Positions 17,863-27,862 of a stretch of 64,000 nucleotides of DNA are shown here, piece after piece. Position numbers and translations under genes: made by a program. The DNA is from Hyphomicrobium sp. NDB2Meth4. GTDB taxonomy: Bacteria; Pseudomonadota; Alphaproteobacteria; Rhizobiales; Hyphomicrobiaceae. Position 1 is the stretch's first letter. Each line of letters begins with the position of its first letter. Where the stretch lies: assembly GCF_900117445.1 (NCBI RefSeq), contig NZ_FPEJ01000005.1, forward strand, positions 186,001-250,000, given 5' to 3'. The notes under the pieces were generated by a model. The model did not search any database, was not told the origin of the DNA, and worked only from the letters and a program-made list of their open reading frames with translations.

Positions 17863-19358
17863 AACCGCTTCTCAAAGGGGTGCTGACCGTCGCGGCTATA
17901 TTGGCCGCGGCGGGAGCCGGGCTGTGGGCGGGCCAGACGGGCATCGTCAAACTCCCAGGACATGTCGCGAGTTTGATCACGGAGCCGGCGAATCCTGCCT
18001 CGCAGGGGCCCGTCATCTATTACCGCGACCCGAGCGGCAAGCCGCTCTATTCGCTGACGCCGAAAACGACGCCGGACGGGAAGGCGTACGTCGCCGTACA
18101 CGCCTCGGAGGACATAGGGTTCGGCAAGCCCAGAACGACTGGCGACGCGGCGAACGCGACAGCGGAGGCCGAGCCACAGGACGCTTCGCTCCCCGAGCAG
18201 GGTCGCAAGATCATTCACTACCGCAATCCGATGGGGCTTCCCGACATCTCGCCGGTGCCCAAGAAGGATTCGATGGGGATGGACTACATCCCCGTTTACG
18301 AGGACGAGGTCGACGATGGCGATACTGTCAAGATATCGCCAGGGAAAATCCAGCGCACCGGCGTGAAAACGGAGGCCGTGAGCAAGAGACAAATCTCCAG
18401 AGACATCCGTGCGCCGGGGGTGGTCGAGCTAGATGAGCGCCGAATCACCGTAATCGCACTCCGCTTCGACGGTTATATCGAGAAAGTAGCGGACGTCACG
18501 ACTGGTACCCATCTGAAGAAGGGCGCGCCACTCATGACGATTTATGCGCCCGAACTCCTCAGTGCCGGGGCCCGGCTCGTCATCGAAGAGCAAACGGGCT
18601 GGGGCCCGACTGCCGGCAAGAACAGGGATTTCCTAAAAGCGGACAACCTGAGGGCCCCGGTCATCGGCGCGCGCCGTCGTCTTGAAAATATGGGGCTTCC
18701 AATAGAGTTCATCGACAACATCGCGCGAACGCGCGAGGTTCCCGATACCGTTGTATGGCGCGCACCGGGCGACGGCATCGTTCTTGAGCGACGCGCGGTC
18801 GAAGGCATGCGGGCCGCGGCTGGCGACGTGCTGTTCCGTATCGCCGACCATTCGGTCGTTTGGATCATGGCCGATGTCGCCGAGGGTGACATCGGCGCGC
18901 TGAAGCCGGGCCAATCCGTCAAAGTGACAACGCGCGCGCATCCCGGCCGCGTCTTCAACGGCAAGGTGGCGGTCATCTACCCGCACCTGATGAAGGAAAC
19001 GCGCACGGCGCGCGTGCGCATCGAGCTGCCCAACCCCAACCTCGCGCTGTTGCCCGGCATGTACGCGGATGTCGATATTGCAACCGGCTCCGATGAGCCT
19101 GTTGTCGCCGTTCCGCAAAGTGCTGTGGTCGACAGCGGCGCACAGCAGGTCGTCTTGCTCGATCGTGGCGAGGGCCGCTTCGAGCCGCGCGACGTCAAGC
19201 TTGGCCGCAAGGGGGACGGCTACGTTGAGGTCCTGAACGGCGTAAATGACGGCGACAGAGTCGTCGTCGACGGCAACTTCCTCATAGATGCAGAGAGCAA
19301 CCTGCAGTCCGCACTGAGGGGCCTGTCGGCGGCACCGGCCAAGGCGGCCAGCCAATGA
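17859..19358 (+). CDS. cusB: CusB-type membrane fusion protein
   Basis: This 499-residue adaptor has an N-terminal membrane helix. Two heavy-metal-binding (YHYH-like) motifs follow, IYYRDPSGKP near residue 49 and IIHYRNPMGLPDISPVPKKD near 119, the second followed by DSMGMDY. The lipoyl, hairpin and beta-barrel domains of the HlyD/CusB family come next (for example VVWRAPGDGIVLER and FRIADHSVVWIMADV). It overlaps both the upstream YtkA-like gene and the downstream cusA by four bases, so the trio is one coupled operon. It delivers Cu(I) or Ag(I) to CusA. Confidence 0.93.
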   Translation: MKPLLKGVLTVAAILAAAGAGLWAGQTGIVKLPGHVASLITEPANPASQGPVIYYRDPSGKPLYSLTPKTTPDGKAYVAVHASEDIGFGKPRTTGDAANATAEAEPQDASLPEQGRKIIHYRNPMGLPDISPVPKKDSMGMDYIPVYEDEVDDGDTVKISPGKIQRTGVKTEAVSKRQISRDIRAPGVVELDERRITVIALRFDGYIEKVADVTTGTHLKKGAPLMTIYAPELLSAGARLVIEEQTGWGPTAGKNRDFLKADNLRAPVIGARRRLENMGLPIEFIDNIARTREVPDTVVWRAPGDGIVLERRAVEGMRAAAGDVLFRIADHSVVWIMADVAEGDIGALKPGQSVKVTTRAHPGRVFNGKVAVIYPHLMKETRTARVRIELPNPNLALLPGMYADVDIATGSDEPVVAVPQSAVVDSGAQQVVLLDRGEGRFEPRDVKLGRKGDGYVEVLNGVNDGDRVVVDGNFLIDAESNLQSALRGLSAAPAKAASQ

Positions 19359-22300
19359 TCGCGCGCCTCATCGGCTGGTCGGCGCGCAACCTGATGCTGG
19401 TGTTCATTGCCACGGCGTTCGCCGTTGTCGCGGGTCTATGGGCGCTGACGCACTTGCCGCTCGACGCCATCCCGGATCTCTCCGATACGCAGGTCATCGT
19501 CTACACCGAATTCCCGGGTCAGGCGCCACAGGTGGTCGAGGATCAGGTTACCTATCCGCTCACCACATCGATGCTGACGGTGCCACGCTCTAAGGTCGTA
19601 CGCGGCTTTTCGTTCTTCGGCGTGTCGTTCGTCTACATCATCTTCGAGGACGGTACCGACATCTATTGGGCGCGCAGCCGCGTTCTCGAATACCTCAATG
19701 CGGCCGCCAAGCGGTTACCTGCGGGCGTCACGCCAACGCTCGGGCCGGACGCGACCGGTGTCGGCTGGGTCTATCAGTATGCGGTGCTGGGCAAGAACAA
19801 ATCGCTGGCTGAACTCCGCTCGCTGCAAGATTGGGAGATCCGTTTCGGATTGTCCAAGGCCGAAGGCGTCGCCGAGGTGGCGAGCGTCGGTGGCTTCGTC
19901 AAGCAGTACAGTGTCGTCGTCGATCCGGGGCGCATGCGTGCACTCGGCATCTCGCTGCAAAAGATGCGCGAGGTCATCCGCGACAGCAACATGGACGTCG
20001 GCGGCCGCACCCTTGAGCTGGCCGAGCATGAGTTCATGGTACGGGGGCGTGGATATTTGAGGAATACCGCGGATATTGAGAACATCGTCGTCAAGATGAA
20101 CGGCGGCACGCCGGTGCTGCTGAAGGATATCGCACGCGTCGAGATCACGCCCGACGAGCGGCGCGGCATCACCGAATTTAACGGCGAAGGAGAGGTGGCA
20201 AGCGGCATCGCCCTGCAGCGCTCAGGCGCCAACGCGCTGACGGTCATCGAAAACGTCAAGGAGCGCTTGAAGGAGATAGCCCCCTCGCTGCCTGAGGGCA
20301 CCGAAATTGTCCCCGTATACGATCGCTCCGAACTCATTCACCGCGCCATCGCCACCCTCAAGTCGACCCTGTTCGAGGAAAGTGTGGTCGTCGCCTTGGT
20401 GTGCATCGTATTTCTTCTGCACGTGCGCAGCGCGCTCGTCGCCATCCTCATGCTGCCCGTCGGTATCCTCATGGCGTTCATCGCCATGAAGCTGTTGGGC
20501 ATCGGCTCCAACATCATGAGCCTCGGCGGCATCGCCATCGCCATCGGCGCAATGATCGACGCCGCGATCGTCATGATCGAAAATGCGCACAAGCATCTTG
20601 AACGAGCGCCGCCGGATAAGCCGCGTGTCGAAATCATCATCGAAGCGGCCTCCGAGGTTGGACCGGCGCTGTTCTTCTCCCTGCTTATCATCACCGTGTC
20701 GTTCCTCCCGATCTTTACCTTGGAGGCGCAGGAGGGCCGTCTGTTCGGACCGCTGGCGTTCACCAAGACCTTCGCCATGGCCTCGGCGGCCATCCTCTCG
20801 GTGACGCTGGTACCGGCGCTGATGGTGGTCTTCGTGCGCGGGCGCATCATCCCGGAAGCCAAGAACCCGCTCAACCGCGCCCTGATCGCAATCTACCGGC
20901 CGGTCATCCGCGGCGTGCTCAGAGCGAAGATGCTGACCATCGCGCTGGCGATGATCGTGGTCGGCATTTCGATATGGCCCATGCTGCATATGGGCAGCGA
21001 GTTCATGCCCAACCTCGATGAGGGAACGCTGCTCTACATGCCGACGACGCTGCCGGGAATATCCGTCACCAAATCCGCGGAACTGCTCCAAACGCAAGAC
21101 CGCATCATCAAGACGTTCCCGGAGGTCGCCTCGGTCTACGGCAAGGCGGGACGCGCGCTGACGGCAACCGATCCAGCGCCCACGGAAATGTTCGAGACAA
21201 TCATCAACCTCAAGCCGAAGGACCAATGGCGTCCTGGGCTCACCGTTGATGCTCTGATCCAGGAAATGGACCGATCCCTGCAGTTTCCCGGCGTCTCGAA
21301 TGCGTGGACCATGCCGATCAAGGCGCGCATCGACATGCTGTCGACCGGCATACGCACGCCCGTGGGCGTGAAGGTGATCGGCAAGGATCTCACCGAGATG
21401 GAGAACGTCGCCCGGCAGGTGGAAACCGTCCTCAAGCCTGTGCCAGGAACATCGAGCGCCTACGCCGAGCGCGTGGTCGGCGGATACTACCTCGAGGTGA
21501 TTCCGGACCGCGCGCGTCTGGCACGCTATGGCTTGATGGTTGCCGATGCGCAAAACGTGGTGGCATCGGCGCTCGGGGCCGAGCCGATCACCACGACGGT
21601 CGAAGGACGCGAACGCTACACGGTCGTGCTCAGGTATCCGCGCGACCTGCGCTCGGACCCCCAGACCATCGCCAAGGACGTCTTGGTCGGGCTGCCGGGC
21701 GGGGGCACAGTGCCGCTGGGAGAGGTCGCCGATATCGAACTCACGCAGGGTCCCACGTCGATCCGGACCGAGAACGGCAAACTCGCAACGTATATCTTCG
21801 TCGACATTCGTGACCGAGATCTCGGCGGCTATGTCGCCGATGCCAAGAAGGCGGTAACCGACCAAGTGGTGATGCCTGCCGGTACCTACCTCATGTGGAG
21901 CGGCCAGTTCGAGTATCTGGAGCGCGCCGAGGCCCGACTTCAGATGGTTGTGCCGGTGACGCTGATGATCATCTTTCTGCTGCTCTATCTTAATTTCCGG
22001 CGCATCACCGAAACGCTCATTGTCATGCTGTCTCTGCCGTTCGCCTTGATCGGCGGGCTATGGCTGATGTGGTGGCTCGGCTTCAATATGTCGGTGGCGG
22101 CCGCGGTCGGATTCATCGCTTTGGCTGGCGTGGCCGCTGAAACAGGCGTCGTGATGCTTATCTATCTCGATCACGCGGTAGAGGAGATTATGCTGCGCTG
22201 CGGGAAGGAGCGACGCCCGTTTTCGAAGGCTGACCTCTACGAAGCGATCATGCTGGGCGCGGTGGAGCGCGTCCGGCCGAAGATGATGACGGTGGTGGCC

Positions 22301-22573
22301 ATCATGGCCGGCCTCCTGCCCATACTGTGGAGCACCGGAACTGGCTCGGAGGTGATGCAGCGCATTGCGGTGCCGATGATCGGCGGCATGGTCTCATCAA
22401 CCCTTCTGACACTCATCGTCATTCCCGCCATTTACGGCCTCATCAAAGGATGGCGGCTGCCGCCTGCCGTTTCTCTGGCAGAGAAAGGAACGGCTCTTTC
22501 TGGCTTTTGCCGGCTCGATATTGCGGAAGATGAACGTTATCTGAAGACCATCTTACCCTACGATCGGACCTAG
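19355..22573 (+). CDS. cusA: CusA-type Cu/Ag RND efflux pump
   Basis: This 1072-residue HME-RND transporter has the helix-4 signature GAMIDAAIVMIEN at residues 398-410, with AHKH after it, characteristic of Cu(I)/Ag(I) pumps rather than the CzcA type. Other family features are FPEVASVYGKAGRALTATDPAP and PGVSNAWTMPIKARIDM in the periplasmic domain. The last 35 residues, after LIKGWRLPPA, form a tail (ALSGFCRLDIAEDERYLK) that I do not recognise. No dedicated outer-membrane factor follows. Confidence 0.94.
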   Translation: MIARLIGWSARNLMLVFIATAFAVVAGLWALTHLPLDAIPDLSDTQVIVYTEFPGQAPQVVEDQVTYPLTTSMLTVPRSKVVRGFSFFGVSFVYIIFEDGTDIYWARSRVLEYLNAAAKRLPAGVTPTLGPDATGVGWVYQYAVLGKNKSLAELRSLQDWEIRFGLSKAEGVAEVASVGGFVKQYSVVVDPGRMRALGISLQKMREVIRDSNMDVGGRTLELAEHEFMVRGRGYLRNTADIENIVVKMNGGTPVLLKDIARVEITPDERRGITEFNGEGEVASGIALQRSGANALTVIENVKERLKEIAPSLPEGTEIVPVYDRSELIHRAIATLKSTLFEESVVVALVCIVFLLHVRSALVAILMLPVGILMAFIAMKLLGIGSNIMSLGGIAIAIGAMIDAAIVMIENAHKHLERAPPDKPRVEIIIEAASEVGPALFFSLLIITVSFLPIFTLEAQEGRLFGPLAFTKTFAMASAAILSVTLVPALMVVFVRGRIIPEAKNPLNRALIAIYRPVIRGVLRAKMLTIALAMIVVGISIWPMLHMGSEFMPNLDEGTLLYMPTTLPGISVTKSAELLQTQDRIIKTFPEVASVYGKAGRALTATDPAPTEMFETIINLKPKDQWRPGLTVDALIQEMDRSLQFPGVSNAWTMPIKARIDMLSTGIRTPVGVKVIGKDLTEMENVARQVETVLKPVPGTSSAYAERVVGGYYLEVIPDRARLARYGLMVADAQNVVASALGAEPITTTVEGRERYTVVLRYPRDLRSDPQTIAKDVLVGLPGGGTVPLGEVADIELTQGPTSIRTENGKLATYIFVDIRDRDLGGYVADAKKAVTDQVVMPAGTYLMWSGQFEYLERAEARLQMVVPVTLMIIFLLLYLNFRRITETLIVMLSLPFALIGGLWLMWWLGFNMSVAAAVGFIALAGVAAETGVVMLIYLDHAVEEIMLRCGKERRPFSKADLYEAIMLGAVERVRPKMMTVVAIMAGLLPILWSTGTGSEVMQRIAVPMIGGMVSSTLLTLIVIPAIYGLIKGWRLPPAVSLAEKGTALSGFCRLDIAEDERYLKTILPYDRT

Positions 22574-23418
22574 TCGGCAATCGCCGAGGGGCAAGTCTGG
22601 CCGGCCCACACCACGGCGCAGACTCGCGGTCCGAGAAGGTCGCATACACTTTGAAGCACGCGCAAACACGGCATCCTCGAGCGGCAGTCGAGGACGTCCG
22701 TTCGCCCGACCAACGGTTTCACCCCCAATGCCTCACACTATCTCTTTAAGTAGGTACTAAAACCGCTTCGTGACTGACGTCCGCGAGGCACATGTAAAAG
22801 CCTAAGTTTCTAGGGTCCGCACTTCAACACGATACCCGTGGTCCAATACTGGACGACGCCCACCCAACGGCGACCCGAGTATCGAGAATTTATGCAACCC
22901 TCGACACTGGGCGTGACGTCACGGTGCGCTAGCCAACGAAGCCTATGGAGCTGAATTGGAGCAGATAGCACTTTTTACAGGGATTTCGGGTTGGCTTGGG
23001 ATGCAGAAGACGCGAGACAACAATTCCCACATTGAGTACCGGCCGGATCCCCAGATTATCAGTGACTGTCAAAGAGACGGTGACACGAGCTGGCTGTGAC
23101 GTCACAGCTCCGGGAAAGCGGTCGAAGTTGCAACTGAAACGGTGCCGTCTCCGGCGCGTCCAGACTGCGTTCCCCGGTCGGAACCTTTGCCTGTCGCTGA
23201 CGTTGGCCCGGTTGGAGTTTTCCGGCATCAGTCGGGTAATCGTAACTGGCTCAGATCACATCGCCGATCCTCGCCTTGCACAAGTTCAGTTGCCGCGCCC
23301 GTTTCGCGGCGGGTCTGGGTCAGTGATCGATGGCGTTAGCGCATCCGCACAAACGGCGGCATTGCCGGAACGATTTTCTGCGAATGCCGCAAGCTGAAAA
23401 GAACCCAGGGGCAACTTC
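22574..23418. other. 845-bp stretch without a recognised gene
   Basis: None of the frames here has family features or a convincing start. Two copies of a palindrome stand out: GTGACGTCAC at 22913-22922 and GCTGTGACGTCACAGC (16 bp, perfect) at 23093-23108. The lower coding quality between two metal modules suggests a junction or decayed DNA. Confidence 0.5.
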
Positions 23419-23916
23419 GTGAGGAAGATGATGTCGTATATCCGCTTTTTAGCAATGATCGCCGTCTCGACCGTTTTGATGTACGGCCTGATGTACCTCA
23501 ACACCTACGAGCTGGATCACGTCTTCTTTAGCCAAACACGCGCGTGGATGGCGCTCGTTATGGGCACGGCCATGACGATCGTTATGCTGGGTTTCATGTG
23601 GGGGATGTACGAAAACAAGCGCGTCAATGTCGGCATCGTCGCTGGCAGTTTGGTCGGGTTCGCGATGGCGCTTTGGCTCGTGCGCAGCCAGGACACGGTC
23701 GGCGATCTCAGCTACATGCGGGCGATGATCCCACATCACTCGATCGCGATCCTAACAAGCGAACGCGCGCATATCCGCGATCCGCGCGTCCGCAAGCTCG
23801 CCGACGGGATCATCGATGCGCAGGTGCGGGAAATTCGCGAGATGAAGGTGCTCATCTCGGAAATCGAGCAGCATCCTATACCGGATGAGCAACCGGACCT
23901 TCCACCGGCACGCTAG
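23419..23916 (+). CDS. Membrane-anchored DUF305 protein
   Basis: The GTG start follows AGGGG at seven bases spacing. The 165-residue product has three hydrophobic segments in the first 90 residues (IRFLAMIAVSTVLMYGLMYL, WMALVMGTAMTIVMLGFMW, VGIVAGSLVGFAMALWLV). A DUF305 domain follows with MRAMIPHHSIAILTSERA and RKLADGIIDAQVREIREMK. DUF305 is a ferritin-like helical domain found in metal-resistance clusters. Membrane anchoring would place it next to the pumps in the periplasm; its activity is not known. Confidence 0.85.
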   Translation: MRKMMSYIRFLAMIAVSTVLMYGLMYLNTYELDHVFFSQTRAWMALVMGTAMTIVMLGFMWGMYENKRVNVGIVAGSLVGFAMALWLVRSQDTVGDLSYMRAMIPHHSIAILTSERAHIRDPRVRKLADGIIDAQVREIREMKVLISEIEQHPIPDEQPDLPPAR

Positions 23917-24098
23917 ACAAAGTGCTACGTCCGGAAGGAGCATTCGCGGGCCGAGCCAGATTGTGGAAGCCGCGAGCAAGTCGTCGACCCACATCTAGAT
24001 GCTGCAATTCTCCCTGTGGTACGAAGGCGTACACGCTCAGTCAGCAGCACACTGCTTGATCGCCCGCAAAATCCGCGGCCCGAGCCGCTGCCAAACGA

Positions 24099-24233
24099 TT
24101 CGGCGTCACCACCACATCATCGGAAAGATACGCCGTGCGCAGTGCTGCGTGGGCGGGCTCATCCAGAGAGAAGTCCGTCAGCCGATTGTAGAAGAGGTCA
24201 GGCCGGGCAGCCACGAGCTGGACTTTGCCGTCG
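24099..24233 (-). pseudogene. Scrambled fragment of the ATP-grasp gene at 34972-36249
   Basis: Bases 24099-24200 match the reverse complement of 35661-35762 at 100 of 102 positions. The next bases, 24210-24233, match the reverse complement of 36132-36155 exactly (24 of 24). In the intact gene these two blocks lie about 370 bases apart and in the opposite order, so this is a rearranged remnant, not a simple truncation. No start or full reading frame remains. The rest of 23917-24312 holds no gene that I recognise. Confidence 0.88.
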
Positions 24234-24312
24234 TTTGGTTCGAGGGACCTCGATCGAGAGCCCGTAAACCGGGGATGCCCTCTTCTCGCCGGCTGGGAGC
24301 ATCAAGAACCCA

Positions 24313-24702
24313 CTATGGCATCTCAAACTTAGCCAGCAAGCTGTGCCCATCGGACAGTGCGCCCGTGACAACAACTTTCGCGCCCTTCGCTAACGGCGCT
24401 GTGAGCTTGCCAACGAGCTTATTGGGCTCGACCGGCTTGAGATCGATCTGAGCCGTCTTTCCAGCGTCTTGCGTAATTGCTCTCACCTTAGCCCCGGCAG
24501 AGCCCATCGGTGCGTCTGCTTCCCCGGTCAGGTAAAACGTCACCTCGGTCGCACTCGGCACAAACTCAACATGGTGACCGTCGACATCGACGACCGCGCC
24601 GCCATTGGGACCCTTGGCGGCTTCGTGCGCATACGCTCCGGATACGGTAGCAAGCCCGAGGACGGCGGCGAGAGCTAGCGTGAAGTTGAGTTTGCGATGC
24701 AC
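24313..24702 (-). CDS. Small periplasmic protein beside the third RND pump
   Basis: This 129-residue protein starts with GTG 24702, seven bases after GGAG. A signal peptide ends at GAYAHEA. The mature part begins HEAAKGPNGGAVVDVDGHHVEF, a His-containing segment, followed by a beta-rich domain (VTFYLTGEADAPMGSAGAKV). It is the last gene of the minus-strand unit that contains a membrane fusion protein and RND pump, 26 bases after the pump stop. A periplasmic metal-binding or chaperone role is inferred from this place. Confidence 0.75.
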   Translation of the reverse strand: MHRKLNFTLALAAVLGLATVSGAYAHEAAKGPNGGAVVDVDGHHVEFVPSATEVTFYLTGEADAPMGSAGAKVRAITQDAGKTAQIDLKPVEPNKLVGKLTAPLAKGAKVVVTGALSDGHSLLAKFEMP

Positions 24703-24728
24703 GTGAATACTCCATTTCTCGTGATTGG

Positions 24729-27700
24729 TTAAAACGCTTGTATTGGTTTAGTCGCCGAAGAAGGCGCGCGGGCGTCGACGAGACGCTGAAGAGAACGCTT
24801 GCCGAGCTTGAGAAACAGAACGGGCGTCAGGACGGCATCGAGCAGCGTCGCGCTGATTAATCCGCCGAATATGGTCACCGCGACTGGGTGGAGAATTTCC
24901 TTACCCGGTGCGTCGGCCCCATAGAGCAGAGGTATCAGCGCCGTCCCCGCCGCAAGCGCTGTCATTAATACCGGCGTCAGACGCTCAACGCTGCCGCGCA
25001 CGATCAGCGGACGCCCGAAGACCTCACCTTCGTACAAAGCGAGATTGATGTAATGGCTAATCTTCAGGATACCGTTGCGGGCCGTGATCCCCGTCAGCGT
25101 AATGAAGCCGATCATGGAGGCGACGGAGAGCGGCTGATCCGCGATCCACAGCGCCGTCACGCTACCGATCAAGGCGAGCGGCACGTTGCCCATGATGATG
25201 AGTGCCAGCACAGCCGAGCGGTAGCGGCTGTACAAAACAACAAAGATCGAGGCAAGCGAGACCAGCGATAGACCCAAGATCAAACGCGACGCTTCCTCTT
25301 GGGCGAGGAACGAGCCCTCAAGGCTCGTCGAGTATCCCGTCGGCAATGCCGTGTCTGCGAGCACGGCCCTGATCCGTTCGATGATGGCAGCCATGTCCGA
25401 GCCATCAGTGTTGGCCAGCACGACCATGCGGCGACGGCCGTTCTCCCTTAGAATCTGATTGGGACCTTCAGTCTCTTCCACCGTGGCAATGCGACTTAAG
25501 GGAACGCGACCTTTCGGCGTTTCGATCAGCAGATCGCTCAGACCGGAAGTCGTGCGATCGCTTTCCGAGAGCCTGAGCACCACGTCGAACCGGCGCGCAC
25601 CATCGATGATGGTCGATACCGTACGGCCGTTGGATAGGCTTTCGAGCGCTTCCGTGATGGCAGCGGGCGTCACGCCAAACAAAGCGGCGCGGTCCGGATC
25701 GACACGTATTTCCAGCTGCGGGATCAAAACCTGCTTTTCGAGCTGTAGATCAACAAGCCCCGGCACTTTAGTGAGCTTGCCGCGCAGCGTCTCGGCAAGG
25801 CGGCGCAGCGAATCCAGATCGTCCCCGTAGATCTTGAGCGCTATCTCAGCGCGCACTCCGGAGAGCAAATGATCGAGCCGGTGCGAGATCGGCTGGCCGA
25901 CGTTGATGGTCGCGGGCAACACAGCGAGTCTACGGCGCACGTCCTCCAAAATGGCCTCACGTGTGCGTTCAGACTTGTCCAAGTCAACATCGATCTCGCT
26001 TGAATGCACGCCTTCGGCATGCTCATCGAGTTCGGCGCGGCCTGTGCGGCGGCCAACCGTTTTGACTTCCGGCACTTCCGTCAGAAGGTTCTCAGCGATC
26101 AAACCGATGCGATGACTTTCCTGGAGAGAAATACCCGGATTGAAGGCGAGGCTGATGGTCAACGTGCCTTCATTGAATGAGGGTAGGAAGGATCGCGGCA
26201 GAGCGGTTGCCGCCAGTCCGGCCAGTAGAACGGCAACCAGCGCCGTCCCGATCACCCAATTGGTCCGTTCAAATGCCCATGCCAGCAATCGTTCGTTGCC
26301 CCGCTTAAGTTTACGGACAAAAGCCCCATCGCGATGATCGAGCTGCTTTGCGCTGCCGAGCAGATAAGACGCAAGAACCGGCGTGACCGTGATAGACACC
26401 AAAAGACTCGCCAGGATCGAGACGATGTAGGCAACGCCCAACGGGGCGAACAAGCGGCCCTCAATGCCCGTCAAGGCAAAGAGCGGGATGAAGACGAGAA
26501 CGATGATGAAAGTCGCATAGACGATACCAGACCGTACTTCGATGCTGGCATCGGCCACGACCTGCAGCAGCGGTCTTGGACTGGCGCGTTTGCTATTTTC
26601 TCGCAGGCGTCTGTAGATGTTTTCCACATCGACCACGGCGTCATCCACGAGTTCGCCAATCGCAATCGCCAGGCCGCCGAGCGTCATCGTATTGATCGAT
26701 AAGCCAAACGCTTTGAAGATAAGAACTGTGACCAGAAGGGAGATCGGGATTGCCGTCAGCGAGATCGCCGTAGTGCGGAAGTTGAGCAGGAACAGAAACA
26801 AAATGACCGCCACAGCGACCGCGGCTTCAACGAGCACGCCTTTGACGTTGTCGATCGAGGTTGAAATAAAATCAGCCTGACGGAACAGAATTTGATTGGC
26901 GCTGACCCCATTCGGTAGTCCTCGTGTTAGTTCGGCCAGCGCCGTCTCGACCTGACTAGTCAGTTTGATCGTATCGGCACCGGGCTGTTTCTGAACGGAG
27001 ATGATCACGGCAGATGCGCCGTTAAATCCTGCATCACCCCGCTTCACACGCGCCGCATATTCGACGGCTGCGACTTGCCGCAGAAAGATCGGTTGCTCGT
27101 CCTTTGTCACGACAACGACGTTGCGTAAATCATCCAGCTTTGTCGTGCGGCCGAGATTGCGGATCAGATACTCGCGGTCATTCTGATCGACAAACCCGCC
27201 ACCCGTGTTGGTGCCAAAAGATTTGATCGCTGTTTCGATCTGCTCGACACTCACATTCAAGCTGGCGAGTGCCGCGATATTGGGCGTCACCCTGTACTGG
27301 CGAACCTCGCCGCCGATGGGGATGACCTGGCTCACGCCTGATATGGACAGGAGCCGGGGCCGGATAACGAAGTCAGCAACTTCGCGCACAGCCATCGGGT
27401 CCGCCTTGTCGCCGCCCGTAACGGCAATCAGCATGATCTCGCCCATGATGGAGGAAACCGGCCCCATCTGGGGCGTCACGCCGGGCGGCAATTGTGAAGC
27501 GATGCTGGAGAGCCGCTCCGCTACTTGCTGGCGATTGCGATAAATGTCGGTGCCCCAGTCGAACTCGGCAAAGACAATGGAGAGGCCAATGCCTGCCACC
27601 GAGCGTACGCGCGTAACACCGGCGATGCCGTTCATTGCCGTTTCGATCGGATAGCCAACGAGCTGCTCGACTTCGGGCGGGGCCAAACCTTCCGCTTCCG

Positions 27701-27851
27701 TCATGATGGTGACGGTTGGCTTATTGAGGTCGGGAAACACATCGACTGGAATGGAGGAGAGGCTCATGCTGCCCCACACCACTAGAATGGCGGCGGCTGC
27801 CAGCACCATCAGCCGGTTGTTGAGGCTCGCTTTGACAAGGAAATTGAACAT
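24729..27851 (-). CDS. HME-RND efflux pump, substrate unassigned
   Basis: This 1040-residue pump belongs to the AcrB/CzcA superfamily. Its N-terminus is typical for the family ([30 protein letters not shown], cut here only by its length). Helix 4 reads [13 protein letters not shown] at residues 399-411, unlike the DFGLIVDGAV of CzcA or GAMIDAAIVMIEN of CusA. Such pumps form a separate HME subgroup with no agreed substrate. It lies 11 bases after its membrane fusion protein. No outer-membrane factor is in the operon. Confidence 0.9.
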   Translation of the reverse strand: MFNFLVKASLNNRLMVLAAAAILVVWGSMSLSSIPVDVFPDLNKPTVTIMTEAEGLAPPEVEQLVGYPIETAMNGIAGVTRVRSVAGIGLSIVFAEFDWGTDIYRNRQQVAERLSSIASQLPPGVTPQMGPVSSIMGEIMLIAVTGGDKADPMAVREVADFVIRPRLLSISGVSQVIPIGGEVRQYRVTPNIAALASLNVSVEQIETAIKSFGTNTGGGFVDQNDREYLIRNLGRTTKLDDLRNVVVVTKDEQPIFLRQVAAVEYAARVKRGDAGFNGASAVIISVQKQPGADTIKLTSQVETALAELTRGLPNGVSANQILFRQADFISTSIDNVKGVLVEAAVAVAVILFLFLLNFRTTAISLTAIPISLLVTVLIFKAFGLSINTMTLGGLAIAIGELVDDAVVDVENIYRRLRENSKRASPRPLLQVVADASIEVRSGIVYATFIIVLVFIPLFALTGIEGRLFAPLGVAYIVSILASLLVSITVTPVLASYLLGSAKQLDHRDGAFVRKLKRGNERLLAWAFERTNWVIGTALVAVLLAGLAATALPRSFLPSFNEGTLTISLAFNPGISLQESHRIGLIAENLLTEVPEVKTVGRRTGRAELDEHAEGVHSSEIDVDLDKSERTREAILEDVRRRLAVLPATINVGQPISHRLDHLLSGVRAEIALKIYGDDLDSLRRLAETLRGKLTKVPGLVDLQLEKQVLIPQLEIRVDPDRAALFGVTPAAITEALESLSNGRTVSTIIDGARRFDVVLRLSESDRTTSGLSDLLIETPKGRVPLSRIATVEETEGPNQILRENGRRRMVVLANTDGSDMAAIIERIRAVLADTALPTGYSTSLEGSFLAQEEASRLILGLSLVSLASIFVVLYSRYRSAVLALIIMGNVPLALIGSVTALWIADQPLSVASMIGFITLTGITARNGILKISHYINLALYEGEVFGRPLIVRGSVERLTPVLMTALAAGTALIPLLYGADAPGKEILHPVAVTIFGGLISATLLDAVLTPVLFLKLGKRSLQRLVDARAPSSATKPIQAF

Positions 27852-27862
27852 TGCGCGCCTCC

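Noticed and set aside
20222-21865. Open frame of 547 codons antisense to cusA
   Set aside because: Same cause: GC-rich codon bias of cusA on the other strand; no family features.
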